A stretch of 64,000 bases of DNA. It comes from Robertkochia flava. GTDB lineage: Bacteria; Bacteroidota; Bacteroidia; Flavobacteriales; Flavobacteriaceae. The notes under the pieces were generated by a model. That model was not told where the DNA came from. It saw nothing but the letters and a program-made list of their open reading frames with translations, and searched no databases. The DNA lies in the NCBI RefSeq assembly GCF_020166515.1, contig NZ_JAINZT010000005.1, forward strand, positions 372,001 to 436,000, written 5' to 3'. Each line of letters opens with the position of its first letter. Within the stretch, counting starts at the first letter, position 1. The translations under genes and the position numbers were made by a program. Shown here piece after piece: positions 35,891 through 43,791 of this stretch.

Positions 35891-36797
35891 TGGCAGAGAT
35901 CTTTACATTTTTACCATCATCACTGATCTTAAATTCGAGCCCGAATGGCTGGCAGACCGATCTAAGGGCCTGATCCAGGTTGTCATGAGGGAATACTCCG
36001 GTAAAGCGTTGAGAGGAAAGCTGTTTTCGGTAATCTACTGTAACATCGTATTGCCTTTCGATCTCCTTAAAGATATGCGCCAGGGGTATACTCTCAAAAG
36101 AAGAGCTGCCATCGATCCAGGACGGATGCGCATCGCCAATAGAGCGCATGGTTAATTTTCCTTCCGCTAACAGGAGCTCTTGTCCGGGACGCAGCGTATA
36201 CTCCTCTTCACCGACTCCTACCTTTACGGCTCCTTCATAACAACTAACCTTAAAAATGCCTTCCCGGTTGTATACATTGAACTGGGTGCCAAGTACCTGA
36301 ACCCACCCGCTTTTAGTATTCACTTTAAAGGCAGATCCCTTTTCCACCTTAAACCAGGCTTCTCCTTTTAATTTCAAACTGCGTCTTTTTGACCATTCTT
36401 TTTCGTTAAAGCTGATCTCAGACTGAGCATTCAGGGTTACCTGAGATTGATCAGGAAGGGATATGGACGAATGTTCGGCCAGGTCTGCTGAGAAATTGAC
36501 CTGCGATTGCTGTTGGTAAAATAGATACGCGGTGAAAAGTACAGCAATGGCGGCTGCGATGCCGGCAACATATCTGATACGTTCTTTAAAGGAGATGACC
36601 TTGGGGGCAGACTTCATGCGAGCTTGAAGATCTTCTAATCCCTTGACGGGATCAACCGTTTTAGGGTTGGGAAAGTCCCCGCCCTTTTCAATGATCTTCC
36701 GGTAGGTTTCAAAACCCTCCATGGCTTCCAGCTCCCTGAATTCTTCGGGAGTCAGATCGTTATCAAGCCACTTCAAGATGAGGTCTTCTTTTTTCAT
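35880..36797 (-). CDS. FecR-family anti-sigma factor
   Basis: 305 residues: a cytoplasmic N-terminal domain with WLDNDLTPEEFRELEAME, one membrane segment (about 86-104), then the periplasmic FecR domain (VTLNAQSEISFNE, GEAWFKVEKG, VQVLGTQFNVYN). A C-terminal DUF4974 domain follows (IPLAHIFKEIERQYDVTV, RFTGVFPHDNLDQALRSV). It transmits the signal from the STN domain of the receptor to the ECF sigma factor encoded 70 bp upstream. The gap to the sigma gene contains a CCCTTAAGGG palindrome at 36843-36852. Confidence 0.93.
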   Translation of the reverse strand: MKKEDLILKWLDNDLTPEEFRELEAMEGFETYRKIIEKGGDFPNPKTVDPVKGLEDLQARMKSAPKVISFKERIRYVAGIAAAIAVLFTAYLFYQQQSQVNFSADLAEHSSISLPDQSQVTLNAQSEISFNEKEWSKRRSLKLKGEAWFKVEKGSAFKVNTKSGWVQVLGTQFNVYNREGIFKVSCYEGAVKVGVGEEEYTLRPGQELLLAEGKLTMRSIGDAHPSWIDGSSSFESIPLAHIFKEIERQYDVTVDYRKQLSSQRFTGVFPHDNLDQALRSVCQPFGLEFKISDDGKNVKISAIEK

Positions 36798-36867
36798 CGG
36801 GTTTCCTTTTATATGCTAAACAACTTTATCATTAATGTTTACCCCTTAAGGGTTTAAACTTTGAAAT

Positions 36868-37365
36868 TCAGATGCCGTCAATGTGTTTTCTCAGGTTTTC
36901 AACGGCCATATACAATCGTTTTCGAACGGCCCTGATTGATAGATCTAATATTTCTGCAATTTCCTGGTGGCTCCTCCCTTCCACACGGTTCAGCAGGAAC
37001 ACCACTCTTTGATTCTCACTGAGTCCGGCAAGGGCCTGTTCGTACTTTTTAAGAAATTGTTGTTCTTCGAGAATGAATTGCGGATCTTCCTGATCATAGT
37101 CTTTGACAGCCTCTTTTTGATGCTTCAACACCACTTTTTGATGCTTTAATTCGTTAAGCATGGTATTGTTAGCCACCGTGAATAAGTATCCTTTGGCTTT
37201 TTCCGGGGGTACCTTCTTACAATTCTGCCACAGCTTTACAAAGGCTTCCTGGGCAATATCGAAGTTATCCCTGCCTGCACCATACTTATAATATAAGAAG
37301 TTGGAAACCTGTTGTATGTATTTATTATAGATCTCGGAAAATACTTTTTCCTTACAAATGTCCAT
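36868..37365 (-). CDS. ECF RNA polymerase sigma factor (FecI type)
   Basis: 165 residues. Region 2 shows FDIAQEAFVKLWQN and KGYLFTVANNTMLNEL; region 4 shows LAGLSENQRVVFLLNRVEG and the helix-turn-helix RSHQEIAEILDLSIRAVRKRL. It is the first gene of a sigma-FecR-receptor operon on the minus strand, so signalling is likely autoregulatory. The length and sequence fit the FecI-like group common in Bacteroidetes. Confidence 0.94.
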   Translation of the reverse strand: MDICKEKVFSEIYNKYIQQVSNFLYYKYGAGRDNFDIAQEAFVKLWQNCKKVPPEKAKGYLFTVANNTMLNELKHQKVVLKHQKEAVKDYDQEDPQFILEEQQFLKKYEQALAGLSENQRVVFLLNRVEGRSHQEIAEILDLSIRAVRKRLYMAVENLRKHIDGI

Positions 37366-37707
37366 AAGATCCGGGCTTGATTTCTATTTGCATAGATAAA
37401 TAAAAGTTGTGGTTAAGATAACAGATTTTATGAAAATGCAGGTGCGATGGATATTCTGATGCCTGGATATCCATTCGAACCCTGGTCGCTTCAAATAGAA
37501 TGAGGTGTCTTAATAGAAGCTATAAAAGGGTAAGCAAGTGTTTCAGGAGGGGAAATAATGAATTGCAGGTATGTGCATTCTGATGTTTTAAAAAAAAATT
37601 AATTCCCGAAGGGTAATTTTTCACTGTTGTGTTGTTTTATAATTGATTCGGGCATCAAAACAGCTTAAGTCCCGATCGGGAAAAAATTAACCTTTAAAAT
37701 TAAAACC
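37366..37707. promoter_or_regulatory. Divergent promoter region with a 12-bp palindrome
   Basis: This 342-bp gap separates the sigma operon from the plus-strand lipoprotein genes. It has no plausible gene. A perfect palindrome TCCCGATCGGGA lies at 37670-37681, 26 bp before the start at 37708, and a related CCCGAAGGG lies near 37605. These may be operators or ECF-linked elements. No clear TAnnTTTG box was found. Confidence 0.35.
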
Positions 37708-38478
37708 ATGAATTTTAAACTTTTATCAAAGGTATCCGGCTTGTTTTTTTCAGGCTTGCTTATGATCTCCTGCAGTGACAATGATGATCCTGCGACAAGA
37801 GGTCAGCTCAGTATTAATGTGGCTAACAGTTTGGTTGAAACAGGAGCTAAGAGTTCTTCTCACAAGGAAGTTGCTCCCGGACTTGACCTTTCCACCTTCC
37901 TGATCAATATCGAAGAGTTCGAGCTGGAGATCGATTATGAGGATGAAAATTATGATGATGATAATTATTCTGGGGATGACGATCTCTGGGATGATGATGG
38001 CTATTACGATTCTGAAGATGAATTTGAGCTGGAAGGCCCGTTTGTAGTGGACCTATTGGCCGGAAAGGTGGAATTGATGAATATCAGTGTACCTGTCGGA
38101 CCTTTTGAAGAACTGGAATTCGAGTTTGAAAAAAGTGATGACCCGGAAAGTGCTCTATTTGGAAAATCAATTTTAATAGAGGGAACCTTCGAAGGTACTC
38201 CTTTTGTTTTCTGGCACGATTTCAATGATGAGGTAGAGGTTGATTTTGAAGATGTGGAGCAAAACATCGTTATCACTGAAGGTGCCGAAAGTGTTACCAT
38301 CAATTTTGATCTTCTCGGGATCTTTACCCAGGATTTCGGAATAGACCTTTCTGCGGCCACCGATGGCAACGGAGATGGCACAGTAGAGATCAGCCCTATG
38401 GATGAAGATGGGAACAATGACCTGGCAGATGCCATTAAGGAAGCCATTAAAAATCACATCGAACTGTTAGAGGACTAA
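37708..38478 (+). CDS. Acidic lipoprotein, DUF4382-like
   Basis: 256 residues with a lipoprotein signal (lipobox LMISC). After a beta-rich start (LSINVANSL, FLINIEEFELEIDY) comes a very acidic insert (about 75-110) built of Asp, Glu, Tyr and Asn, followed by VVDLLAGKVELMNISVPVG, SILIEGTFEGTPFVF and a C-terminal NGDGTVEISPMDEDG. The element order parallels the minus-strand lipoprotein at 32484-33203. The acidic insert may bind cations such as calcium. The function is unknown; position opposite the sigma operon suggests a connected regulon. Confidence 0.65.
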   Translation: MNFKLLSKVSGLFFSGLLMISCSDNDDPATRGQLSINVANSLVETGAKSSSHKEVAPGLDLSTFLINIEEFELEIDYEDENYDDDNYSGDDDLWDDDGYYDSEDEFELEGPFVVDLLAGKVELMNISVPVGPFEELEFEFEKSDDPESALFGKSILIEGTFEGTPFVFWHDFNDEVEVDFEDVEQNIVITEGAESVTINFDLLGIFTQDFGIDLSAATDGNGDGTVEISPMDEDGNNDLADAIKEAIKNHIELLED

Positions 38479-38515
38479 CCCGGAATCTTAACTAATTAAC
38501 TTACTTACCTATACT

Positions 38516-38926
38516 ATGAAATTTGTTTTTAAAACTTTAATGATCGCCTTTATCAGTTTAGCCACCATTGGGTGTAGTAAAGATGATGAGCCCATGGCAA
38601 AGGTGAATATTACCGCCCAAAATACCGATTTTGATGGGGATGTCACCGGACAGGGAGGCAGTTTAAATAAAAGCTATACATGGAACAATCCGTTGGCTAC
38701 TGTTGACTACAATATGGATATTACGGCTGCATCAAACGGATCTTTTCAGTTGATCCTTCAGGATGCTGACGGAGCTGTTGTACTGGACAGAACTATTGTA
38801 GCCGGACAGGGGGAAGATTCCCGTTCGGGGGTTTCCCAGGCCGGGGTGCCAGGAGAATGGACCGTAAAGATTGTACTAAATAATTTTAAGGGAGATGGGT
38901 CTTTTTCCATTTCTCCCGGAAACTAA
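38516..38926 (+). CDS. Small predicted lipoprotein
   Basis: 136 residues with lipobox ATIGC (Cys about 20). The mature part looks like a single beta-sandwich: SFQLILQDADGAVVLDRTI, a GQGEDSRSG turn and GEWTVKIVLNNFKGDGSF at the end, as in pre-peptidase C-terminal or similar domains. It starts 37 bp after the acidic lipoprotein and is followed by a terminator, so the two form a short operon. Confidence 0.7.
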   Translation: MKFVFKTLMIAFISLATIGCSKDDEPMAKVNITAQNTDFDGDVTGQGGSLNKSYTWNNPLATVDYNMDITAASNGSFQLILQDADGAVVLDRTIVAGQGEDSRSGVSQAGVPGEWTVKIVLNNFKGDGSFSISPGN

Positions 38927-38952
38927 CCTACTATTTTTGATTGTTGCTAATG

Positions 38953-38986
38953 AAAGGGCTGTTCTGAAAAGGATGGCCTTTTTTTG
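38953..38986 (+). terminator. Probable intrinsic terminator
   Basis: An imperfect stem (AAAGGGCTGTTC against GATGGCCTTT) is followed by seven T residues, 26 bp after the small lipoprotein stop. From here to 39265 there is AT-rich DNA without an identifiable gene. Confidence 0.5.
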
Positions 38987-39265
38987 TTAGCAGTATAGAG
39001 TTGGCAGTTTGAGAATTTCTGAATAGGGTTGCTCTGTTTCTGGTTTAAAATTAATAGTCCTTTCTGCTCAAACCAGTTTCCATTTTGATAGATAAAGATT
39101 CATTTTGCAGAGTTCATCTGTCTTTTAAGAAGATATCTGTAAAAGGTTTAAATGATAAAATGATTTTTCTTGTAATTTATACGAAATATCCATGGGCGAG
39201 AGTGTGATGTGCCGAAGTTCATCATAGATATTAAAGACATTTTATACACAAGAGATACCATAAAG

Positions 39266-39853
39266 ATGCGAAATCACCACACGACCGTCAGTACTATTCT
39301 ATTCAGGGTTTTGCTTCTGCTCTTTATGGTGAATTTAAGTGTAATACATGGGCAGGAATCCGGGGCTGACACCTCTGAAGCAGGCACAGTAGAGGTGGTC
39401 GGTGATGTGATAAGATTTGCCCTGCCGGTTACCACCCTGGGAAGTAGTTTTATCATTGGGGATAAAAAGGGCGCCTGGCAGTTTGCAAAAGGTATTGTGC
39501 TTACAGGAGCGGTTACATACGGCTTAAAACTCGCCATAGATAAAGAACGTCCGGACATGAGTGATAACCATGCCTTTCCCTCAGGTCATACCTCTGTGGT
39601 ATTTCACAGTGCAGGGTATCTGCACAGGCGTTACGGATTTAAATACAGTATTCCGGCCTACCTGCTTGCCGGATTCACCGCAGCCAGTCGAATGGAGGCT
39701 GATAAACACGATCTTCTGGATGTAACCGCCGGAGCGGCCATTGGGTTGTGCAGTAACCTGTTGTTCACTACAGAATACCAGCAGGAACATATGCAGCTTA
39801 CCTTCAACAGCGAAGATGGAAACTACCTTCTTGGATTTACCTATAAGTTTTAG
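39266..39853 (+). CDS. PAP2-family phosphatase
   Basis: Type 2 phosphatidic acid phosphatase family, 195 residues from the ATG at 39266 (an upstream extension to 39209 lacks family similarity and would bury the signal peptide). The three catalytic blocks are KLAIDKERPD, FPSGHTSVVF and SRMEADKHDLLDV. A signal peptide (cleavage near VIHGQE) and several hydrophobic segments place it in the envelope. It probably dephosphorylates a lipid phosphate such as undecaprenyl pyrophosphate or phosphatidylglycerol phosphate. Confidence 0.88.
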   Translation: MRNHHTTVSTILFRVLLLLFMVNLSVIHGQESGADTSEAGTVEVVGDVIRFALPVTTLGSSFIIGDKKGAWQFAKGIVLTGAVTYGLKLAIDKERPDMSDNHAFPSGHTSVVFHSAGYLHRRYGFKYSIPAYLLAGFTAASRMEADKHDLLDVTAGAAIGLCSNLLFTTEYQQEHMQLTFNSEDGNYLLGFTYKF

Positions 39854-40089
39854 GTAAGTTAAAAGGGTCTTTGGTGCAGGTTGGTTCAGAATATTAGTTG
39901 TAACACGCAACACGTCACCTTTTACCTGTTATTTTTTACCTTTAGAATCTTCCGATTGTCCATTTTAAAGAATTTAAACGTATTTCTAAGGAAAGTTAAA
40001 CTTCGGAATTCCTACTCCCATTCACCATGCTTCGCTGCATTTTGATTTGTGTTATATTTAAAGGGGTCTATGGGACTAAAAATACACCA

Positions 40090-40521
40090 ATGAACTATCT
40101 CCATAAATTTATCGCATTATCGCTTCTGATTTCTTCGTTTTTACAATCTTGTAAAAATCAGGATCAAGTGAATGTGTCCTTAGATACTGAAAAACTAAAA
40201 GTGCGAATCGCTGAAATTGAAATAGCCCCTGAATTTAGAGAAGAATATTTGTCTATTCTCAGAGAAGAATCAGAGGCCTCCGTGCGATTAGAGCCCGGTG
40301 TTATTTGTATCTATCCCATGTTTCAACAGGATAATCCAAATCTGATCAGGCTACTGGAAATTTATGAAAGTGAGGAAGCTTACCAATCTCATCTGCAAAC
40401 GCCTCACTTTAAGCATTACAAGGGAACTACTCTAAAAATGGTTAAATCATTAGAGCTGATAGACGTGGAAGCCATTGACCCCGAATCCATGAGTGCCATA
40501 TTCCTTAAGTTAAAGTCGTAA
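40090..40521 (+). CDS. ABM-domain (quinol monooxygenase-like) lipoprotein
   Basis: 143 residues from the ATG at 40090, which gives a proper lipoprotein signal (lipobox SFLQSC). The mature domain has the ferredoxin-like ABM fold: IAEIEIAPEFREEYLSIL, LEPGVICIYPMFQ, EIYESEEAYQSHLQTPHFK, the typical YgiN-like pattern. Cytoplasmic members act as quinol monooxygenases; an envelope-anchored copy is less usual. It precedes the convergent AraC gene and the redox operon, so a link to the same quinone or aromatic chemistry is possible. Confidence 0.8.
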   Translation: MNYLHKFIALSLLISSFLQSCKNQDQVNVSLDTEKLKVRIAEIEIAPEFREEYLSILREESEASVRLEPGVICIYPMFQQDNPNLIRLLEIYESEEAYQSHLQTPHFKHYKGTTLKMVKSLELIDVEAIDPESMSAIFLKLKS

Positions 40522-40566
40522 AACGGCTTAGCTATTCTAAATTAAAGGGGTATATCAATTCTATAT

Positions 40567-41472
40567 TTAATTCATCGACCGGTATTCCTGAGGTGTGTGC
40601 CCAACCCTCTTCTTAAAGAGCCGGGAAAAATGTTGAGGGTATTTAAACCCTAACGTATATGCAATTTCACTGATGGATAGATCCGGATCAAAGATCATAT
40701 CTTTAGCAGCATCAATAATCTTCATCTGGATGTAATCCTGGGCAGTAACCCCTGTTTCTCTTTTTACCAGATCTCCGAAGTAGTTGGCAGACAGGTGAAG
40801 CTGATCCGCAAAGTATTTAACCGAGGGTATTCCATATTCTTTTGCTTTGCCGGTTTTAAGGTAGGCCTTTAAGGAATTTTCAAAATTTTGAATAATGCTC
40901 AGGTTCTCATTATCGCGTGTGATGAATTGACGATCGTAAAATCTTGTACAGTAGTTCAGGAATAGCTCTATGTTAGATAGGATAAGTGCCTTACTATGCT
41001 TGTCGATACCTTGTGAAAGTTCAATGCGAATCTTATTGAAGCAATCGAGAACGATCAGACGCTCCCTTTGGGAAATGTGCAGCGCTTCATGGTTGTCATA
41101 GCTAAAGAATGAATACGTTTCCATGATGCTTCCAAGATGGGTTCCTCTTAAGAAGTCCGGATGAAATAATAAGGCGTACCCGGAAGGTTGGTAATCGGTA
41201 TCGATTCTTGAGATATTAACAACCTGTCCCGGTCCTATAAAGACCAGCGTACCATCCTGGTAATCGTAGTTCTGTCGGCCATATTTTAAAACACAGCTTT
41301 CCCCTTGCTTCAGGAAGACCCCATAGAAGTGATAGCGAACGGAGGTTACATCCGAGGTTCCCGGCCATTTCCCTTTAGAGAGATCCACTATACTAACCAG
41401 TGGATGCAAGGTCTCTAATTGAAGTCCGGTACAATAGTCATCGATCTTTATGAGGTTCTTAATGTTCGGCAT
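40567..41472 (-). CDS. AraC-family transcriptional regulator
   Basis: 301 residues from the ATG at 41472; a start 14 codons earlier is possible but family members begin close to PNIKNL. The N-terminal cupin-like part (YHFYGVFLKQGESC, GTLVFIGPGQVVNI) should bind the inducer. The C-terminal double helix-turn-helix includes VKYFADQLHLSANYFGDLVK and SISEIAYTLGFKYPQHFSRL followed by GHTPQEYR. It is divergent from the oxidoreductase operon at 41684, with three direct repeats in between, so it is the likely regulator of that operon. Confidence 0.92.
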   Translation of the reverse strand: MPNIKNLIKIDDYCTGLQLETLHPLVSIVDLSKGKWPGTSDVTSVRYHFYGVFLKQGESCVLKYGRQNYDYQDGTLVFIGPGQVVNISRIDTDYQPSGYALLFHPDFLRGTHLGSIMETYSFFSYDNHEALHISQRERLIVLDCFNKIRIELSQGIDKHSKALILSNIELFLNYCTRFYDRQFITRDNENLSIIQNFENSLKAYLKTGKAKEYGIPSVKYFADQLHLSANYFGDLVKRETGVTAQDYIQMKIIDAAKDMIFDPDLSISEIAYTLGFKYPQHFSRLFKKRVGHTPQEYRSMN

Positions 41473-41536
41473 TTGAAGTCTTGTTTTTCCGAAAATAAGT
41501 AATGTTTTTGTCAATATCTGTTTTGTTTATGCCATA

Positions 41537-41596
41537 CCTGTAAAAATGGTTAGTGATTCCGTAAATATGGTCAATACTTTACCTGTAAATATCGGT
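41537..41596 (+). promoter_or_regulatory. Three direct repeats, probable AraC-type operator
   Basis: Three copies of a CC(T)GTAAAwAT(C)GGT motif begin at 41537, 41559 and 41582. Spacing between their GTAAA cores is 21 and 24 bp, about two helical turns, as in I1/I2 half-sites of AraC-family operators. The third abuts the predicted -7 box, a position typical for activation. Confidence 0.6.
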
Positions 41597-41603
41597 ATGT
41601 TTG
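41596..41603 (+). promoter_or_regulatory. -7 promoter element of the oxidoreductase operon
   Basis: TATGTTTG, a perfect TAnnTTTG match, 80 bp before the first gene. The -33 TTG is missing, which agrees with a promoter that depends on an activator bound at the adjacent direct repeats. Confidence 0.5.
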
Positions 41604-41683
41604 ATACTTAGTGTCTGTTTCTATAGAAGTGGATAGTGTTATCGAACTCATTTATTAACCAAAAACGATAAAACACAATTAAA

Positions 41684-42136
41684 ATGAAAAAATTACTATT
41701 TGGGATACTTTTAGTGGCTATTAGTAGTGTATCCTTTGCTCAGGAATCGACCATTGAAGATGAAATCAAAGCGCTTTCAGCGGCAAAATGGGAATGGATG
41801 GCAGATAAGAATGTTGAGAAACTTGCTGATCTATTTCACGACAAATCAAAATTTGTACATATGAGTGGTTCCTGGAAGAAGGAGAGGGAGCTGGAGATTA
41901 TTTCATCCGGTAGTATCTGGTACAAAAATGCCGAAGTGCATGATGTGGCGGTGGAAACCTTTGAAGACCATACAGCTGTGCTCTGGAACCGCATAACGCT
42001 AACTGCCCACGTCAGGGGAAACGATGTTACCAATGAATTTACTGTAACCGAGTTCTACCAAAAGCAGGAAGGCGATTGGAAGTTACTCGATCTTACCTTT
42101 AGCAGTGTTAGGGATACTCACGAGATCGAACATTAA
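41684..42136 (+). CDS. Secreted DUF4440/NTF2-like protein (copy 1)
   Basis: 150 residues with a signal peptide (cleavage after VSFAQ-like sequence). The mature SnoaL/DUF4440 fold is seen in KWEWMADKNVEKLADLFHD, FVHMSGSW, AVLWNRITL and EFYQKQEGDWKLLDLTFS. DUF4440 proteins form cone-shaped alpha/beta barrels that bind small hydrophobic molecules. Copy 2 follows 28 bp later with the same core. First gene of the AraC-controlled operon; a role as a binding or isomerase-type helper for the substrate is inferred. Confidence 0.85.
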   Translation: MKKLLFGILLVAISSVSFAQESTIEDEIKALSAAKWEWMADKNVEKLADLFHDKSKFVHMSGSWKKERELEIISSGSIWYKNAEVHDVAVETFEDHTAVLWNRITLTAHVRGNDVTNEFTVTEFYQKQEGDWKLLDLTFSSVRDTHEIEH

Positions 42137-42164
42137 TAAGATTTAAAATTTAAGAATGATATTT

Positions 42165-42611
42165 ATGAATAGAAAAAGGATCTTTTTTTCGCTTCTTTTC
42201 GCCTTATTCAGTAGTCAAGCGATTTTATCTCAGACTTCGGAGTTAGAAAAAACAATTACCGAACTGTCTTCCAAAAAATGGCAATGGATGGCAGAGAAGA
42301 ATGCAGACAGTCTGGAAGTACTCTTCCATGATAAATCAAAATTCGTGCATATGGGTGGTACGTGGGGAAAAGACAGGGAGCTGGAGATCATCCGAAGCGG
42401 TTTTATTCATTATAAACAGGCAGATGTGCACGAAGTGATGGTAGAGGTTATGGATGATACAGTCATCCTGTGGAATCGAATTACCTTGGTTGCTGTCGTT
42501 GGAACCAATGAAGTAACCAACCCTTTTATGGTTACAGAGGTATATGTGAAACAGGAGGGGCAATGGAAATTGGGAGATTTGACCTTCAGTAAATTGCTGA
42601 CAACAGAATAA
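42165..42611 (+). CDS. Secreted DUF4440/NTF2-like protein (copy 2)
   Basis: 148 residues from the ATG at 42165 (an ATG three codons earlier is also possible). It has a signal peptide ending near ILSQ and a mature domain collinear with copy 1: KWQWMAEKNADSLEVLFHD, KFVHMGGTW, ILWNRITLV, VYVKQEGQWKLGDLTFS. More than half of the aligned residues are the same, which shows a tandem duplication. The two copies differ most in the C-terminal tail. Confidence 0.85.
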   Translation: MNRKRIFFSLLFALFSSQAILSQTSELEKTITELSSKKWQWMAEKNADSLEVLFHDKSKFVHMGGTWGKDRELEIIRSGFIHYKQADVHEVMVEVMDDTVILWNRITLVAVVGTNEVTNPFMVTEVYVKQEGQWKLGDLTFSKLLTTE

Positions 42612-42628
42612 TTGTTATTCGGCACCTG

Positions 42629-43213
42629 ATGAAGATGTTCTTGACCTGCATATTACTGCTAATGGCATCCGGACTTCCGCAAGAGGAGGTGGTTTCATCC
42701 GGGAAAATGTTGATCGTCTATGTTTCCAGAACAAACAATACGAAAGTGTTGGCAGAAATGATCCAAAATGAGGTTGGGGGCAATCTGATGGAACTGGAGT
42801 TGGTTACCCCTTATCCTGACAATTATCTCGATATGGTTAGGCAGGTATCAGAAGAAAATACAACAGGTTTTTTGCCGCCACTTAAAGATCATCCGGATAT
42901 TGACGACTATAACCTCATTTTTATAGGCTTTCCTACCTGGGATATGCAGATGCCACCCCCTATGAAGAGTTTCCTGCAGCATAATGCCTTTGAAGGGAAA
43001 ACGCTGGTGCCATTTAATACCCATGGGGGTTACGGTGTAGGTAGTGGTTTTAATACCGTTCGTTCACTTTGCCCCCGAAGCACTGTTTTGGAGGGTTATT
43101 CAGTAAAAGGTGGATTGGAAAAGGAGGGCGTTTATTTAGCGATAGAAGGTGAACGGAAGGAGGAAGTGAGAAGGGAAATAAAAATCTGGCTAGGTCAACT
43201 CAAACTAAAATGA
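42629..43213 (+). CDS. Flavodoxin with N-terminal signal sequence
   Basis: 194 residues. After a hydrophobic leader (MKMFLTCILLLMASG) comes a flavodoxin fold: the FMN phosphate loop VYVSRTNNTKVLAEMI, FIGFPTWDMQMPPPMKSFL and FNTHGGYGVGSGFNTV. Flavodoxins are normally cytoplasmic electron carriers; the leader suggests export, matching the other exported operon products. It could shuttle electrons from the molybdenum oxidoreductase. There is no twin-arginine motif, so export before FMN loading, or a membrane-bound form, would be needed. Confidence 0.82.
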   Translation: MKMFLTCILLLMASGLPQEEVVSSGKMLIVYVSRTNNTKVLAEMIQNEVGGNLMELELVTPYPDNYLDMVRQVSEENTTGFLPPLKDHPDIDDYNLIFIGFPTWDMQMPPPMKSFLQHNAFEGKTLVPFNTHGGYGVGSGFNTVRSLCPRSTVLEGYSVKGGLEKEGVYLAIEGERKEEVRREIKIWLGQLKLK

Positions 43214-43306
43214 GAAGGGAGGTGCTTACGGTTAGAGCTGATTCCCCTAAAGTTCGTAACTTTCTAAAGATACCTTAATTACCATAACGAAGAAAAATAA
43301 CAGATC

Positions 43307-43768
43307 ATGGCAAATTATATTTTAAACATAAACGGTAAGAGGCTTGAAGTAGAGGTAGATCCTTCGACACCTTTACTCTGGGTATTGCGGGATCATTTAA
43401 AGCTCGTAGGTACCAAGTTTGGATGTGGTATGGCACAATGTGGTGCCTGTACTGTTCATATTGATGATACCGCGGTTCGTTCCTGTGTTTTACCGGTTTC
43501 TTCCGTAGCGGAAAGTAAAATTACAAATATAGAAGGATTGTCGGCAGATGGTGATCACCCGGTACAACAGGCCTGGATGGAGGTTGATGTTCCACAATGT
43601 GGATACTGTCAGGCAGGTCAGATCATGACTGCCGCAGCATTACTCAAGCAAAATCCGAATCCGACCGAAGAGGAGATCGAGTCTGCGATGAACGGGAATA
43701 TATGCAGGTGTGGTACGTATCTCAGAATAAAAAAGGCAGTGCAGATCGCTGCCGGAAAAACCTCCTGA
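43307..43768 (+). CDS. 2Fe-2S subunit of a molybdenum hydroxylase (IorA-like)
   Basis: 153 residues with the two iron-sulfur cluster domains of xanthine oxidase-family small subunits. The plant-type site is [12 protein letters not shown] with a later RSC, and the helical second site is [10 protein letters not shown] plus NICRCGTY. It resembles isoquinoline 1-oxidoreductase alpha subunit. There is no signal peptide, so it is expected to be carried out in complex with the Tat-targeted large subunit encoded 23 bp downstream. Confidence 0.93.
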   Translation: MANYILNINGKRLEVEVDPSTPLLWVLRDHLKLVGTKFGCGMAQCGACTVHIDDTAVRSCVLPVSSVAESKITNIEGLSADGDHPVQQAWMEVDVPQCGYCQAGQIMTAAALLKQNPNPTEEEIESAMNGNICRCGTYLRIKKAVQIAAGKTS

Positions 43769-43791
43769 ACCAATTCATAAAACAGAAGACC

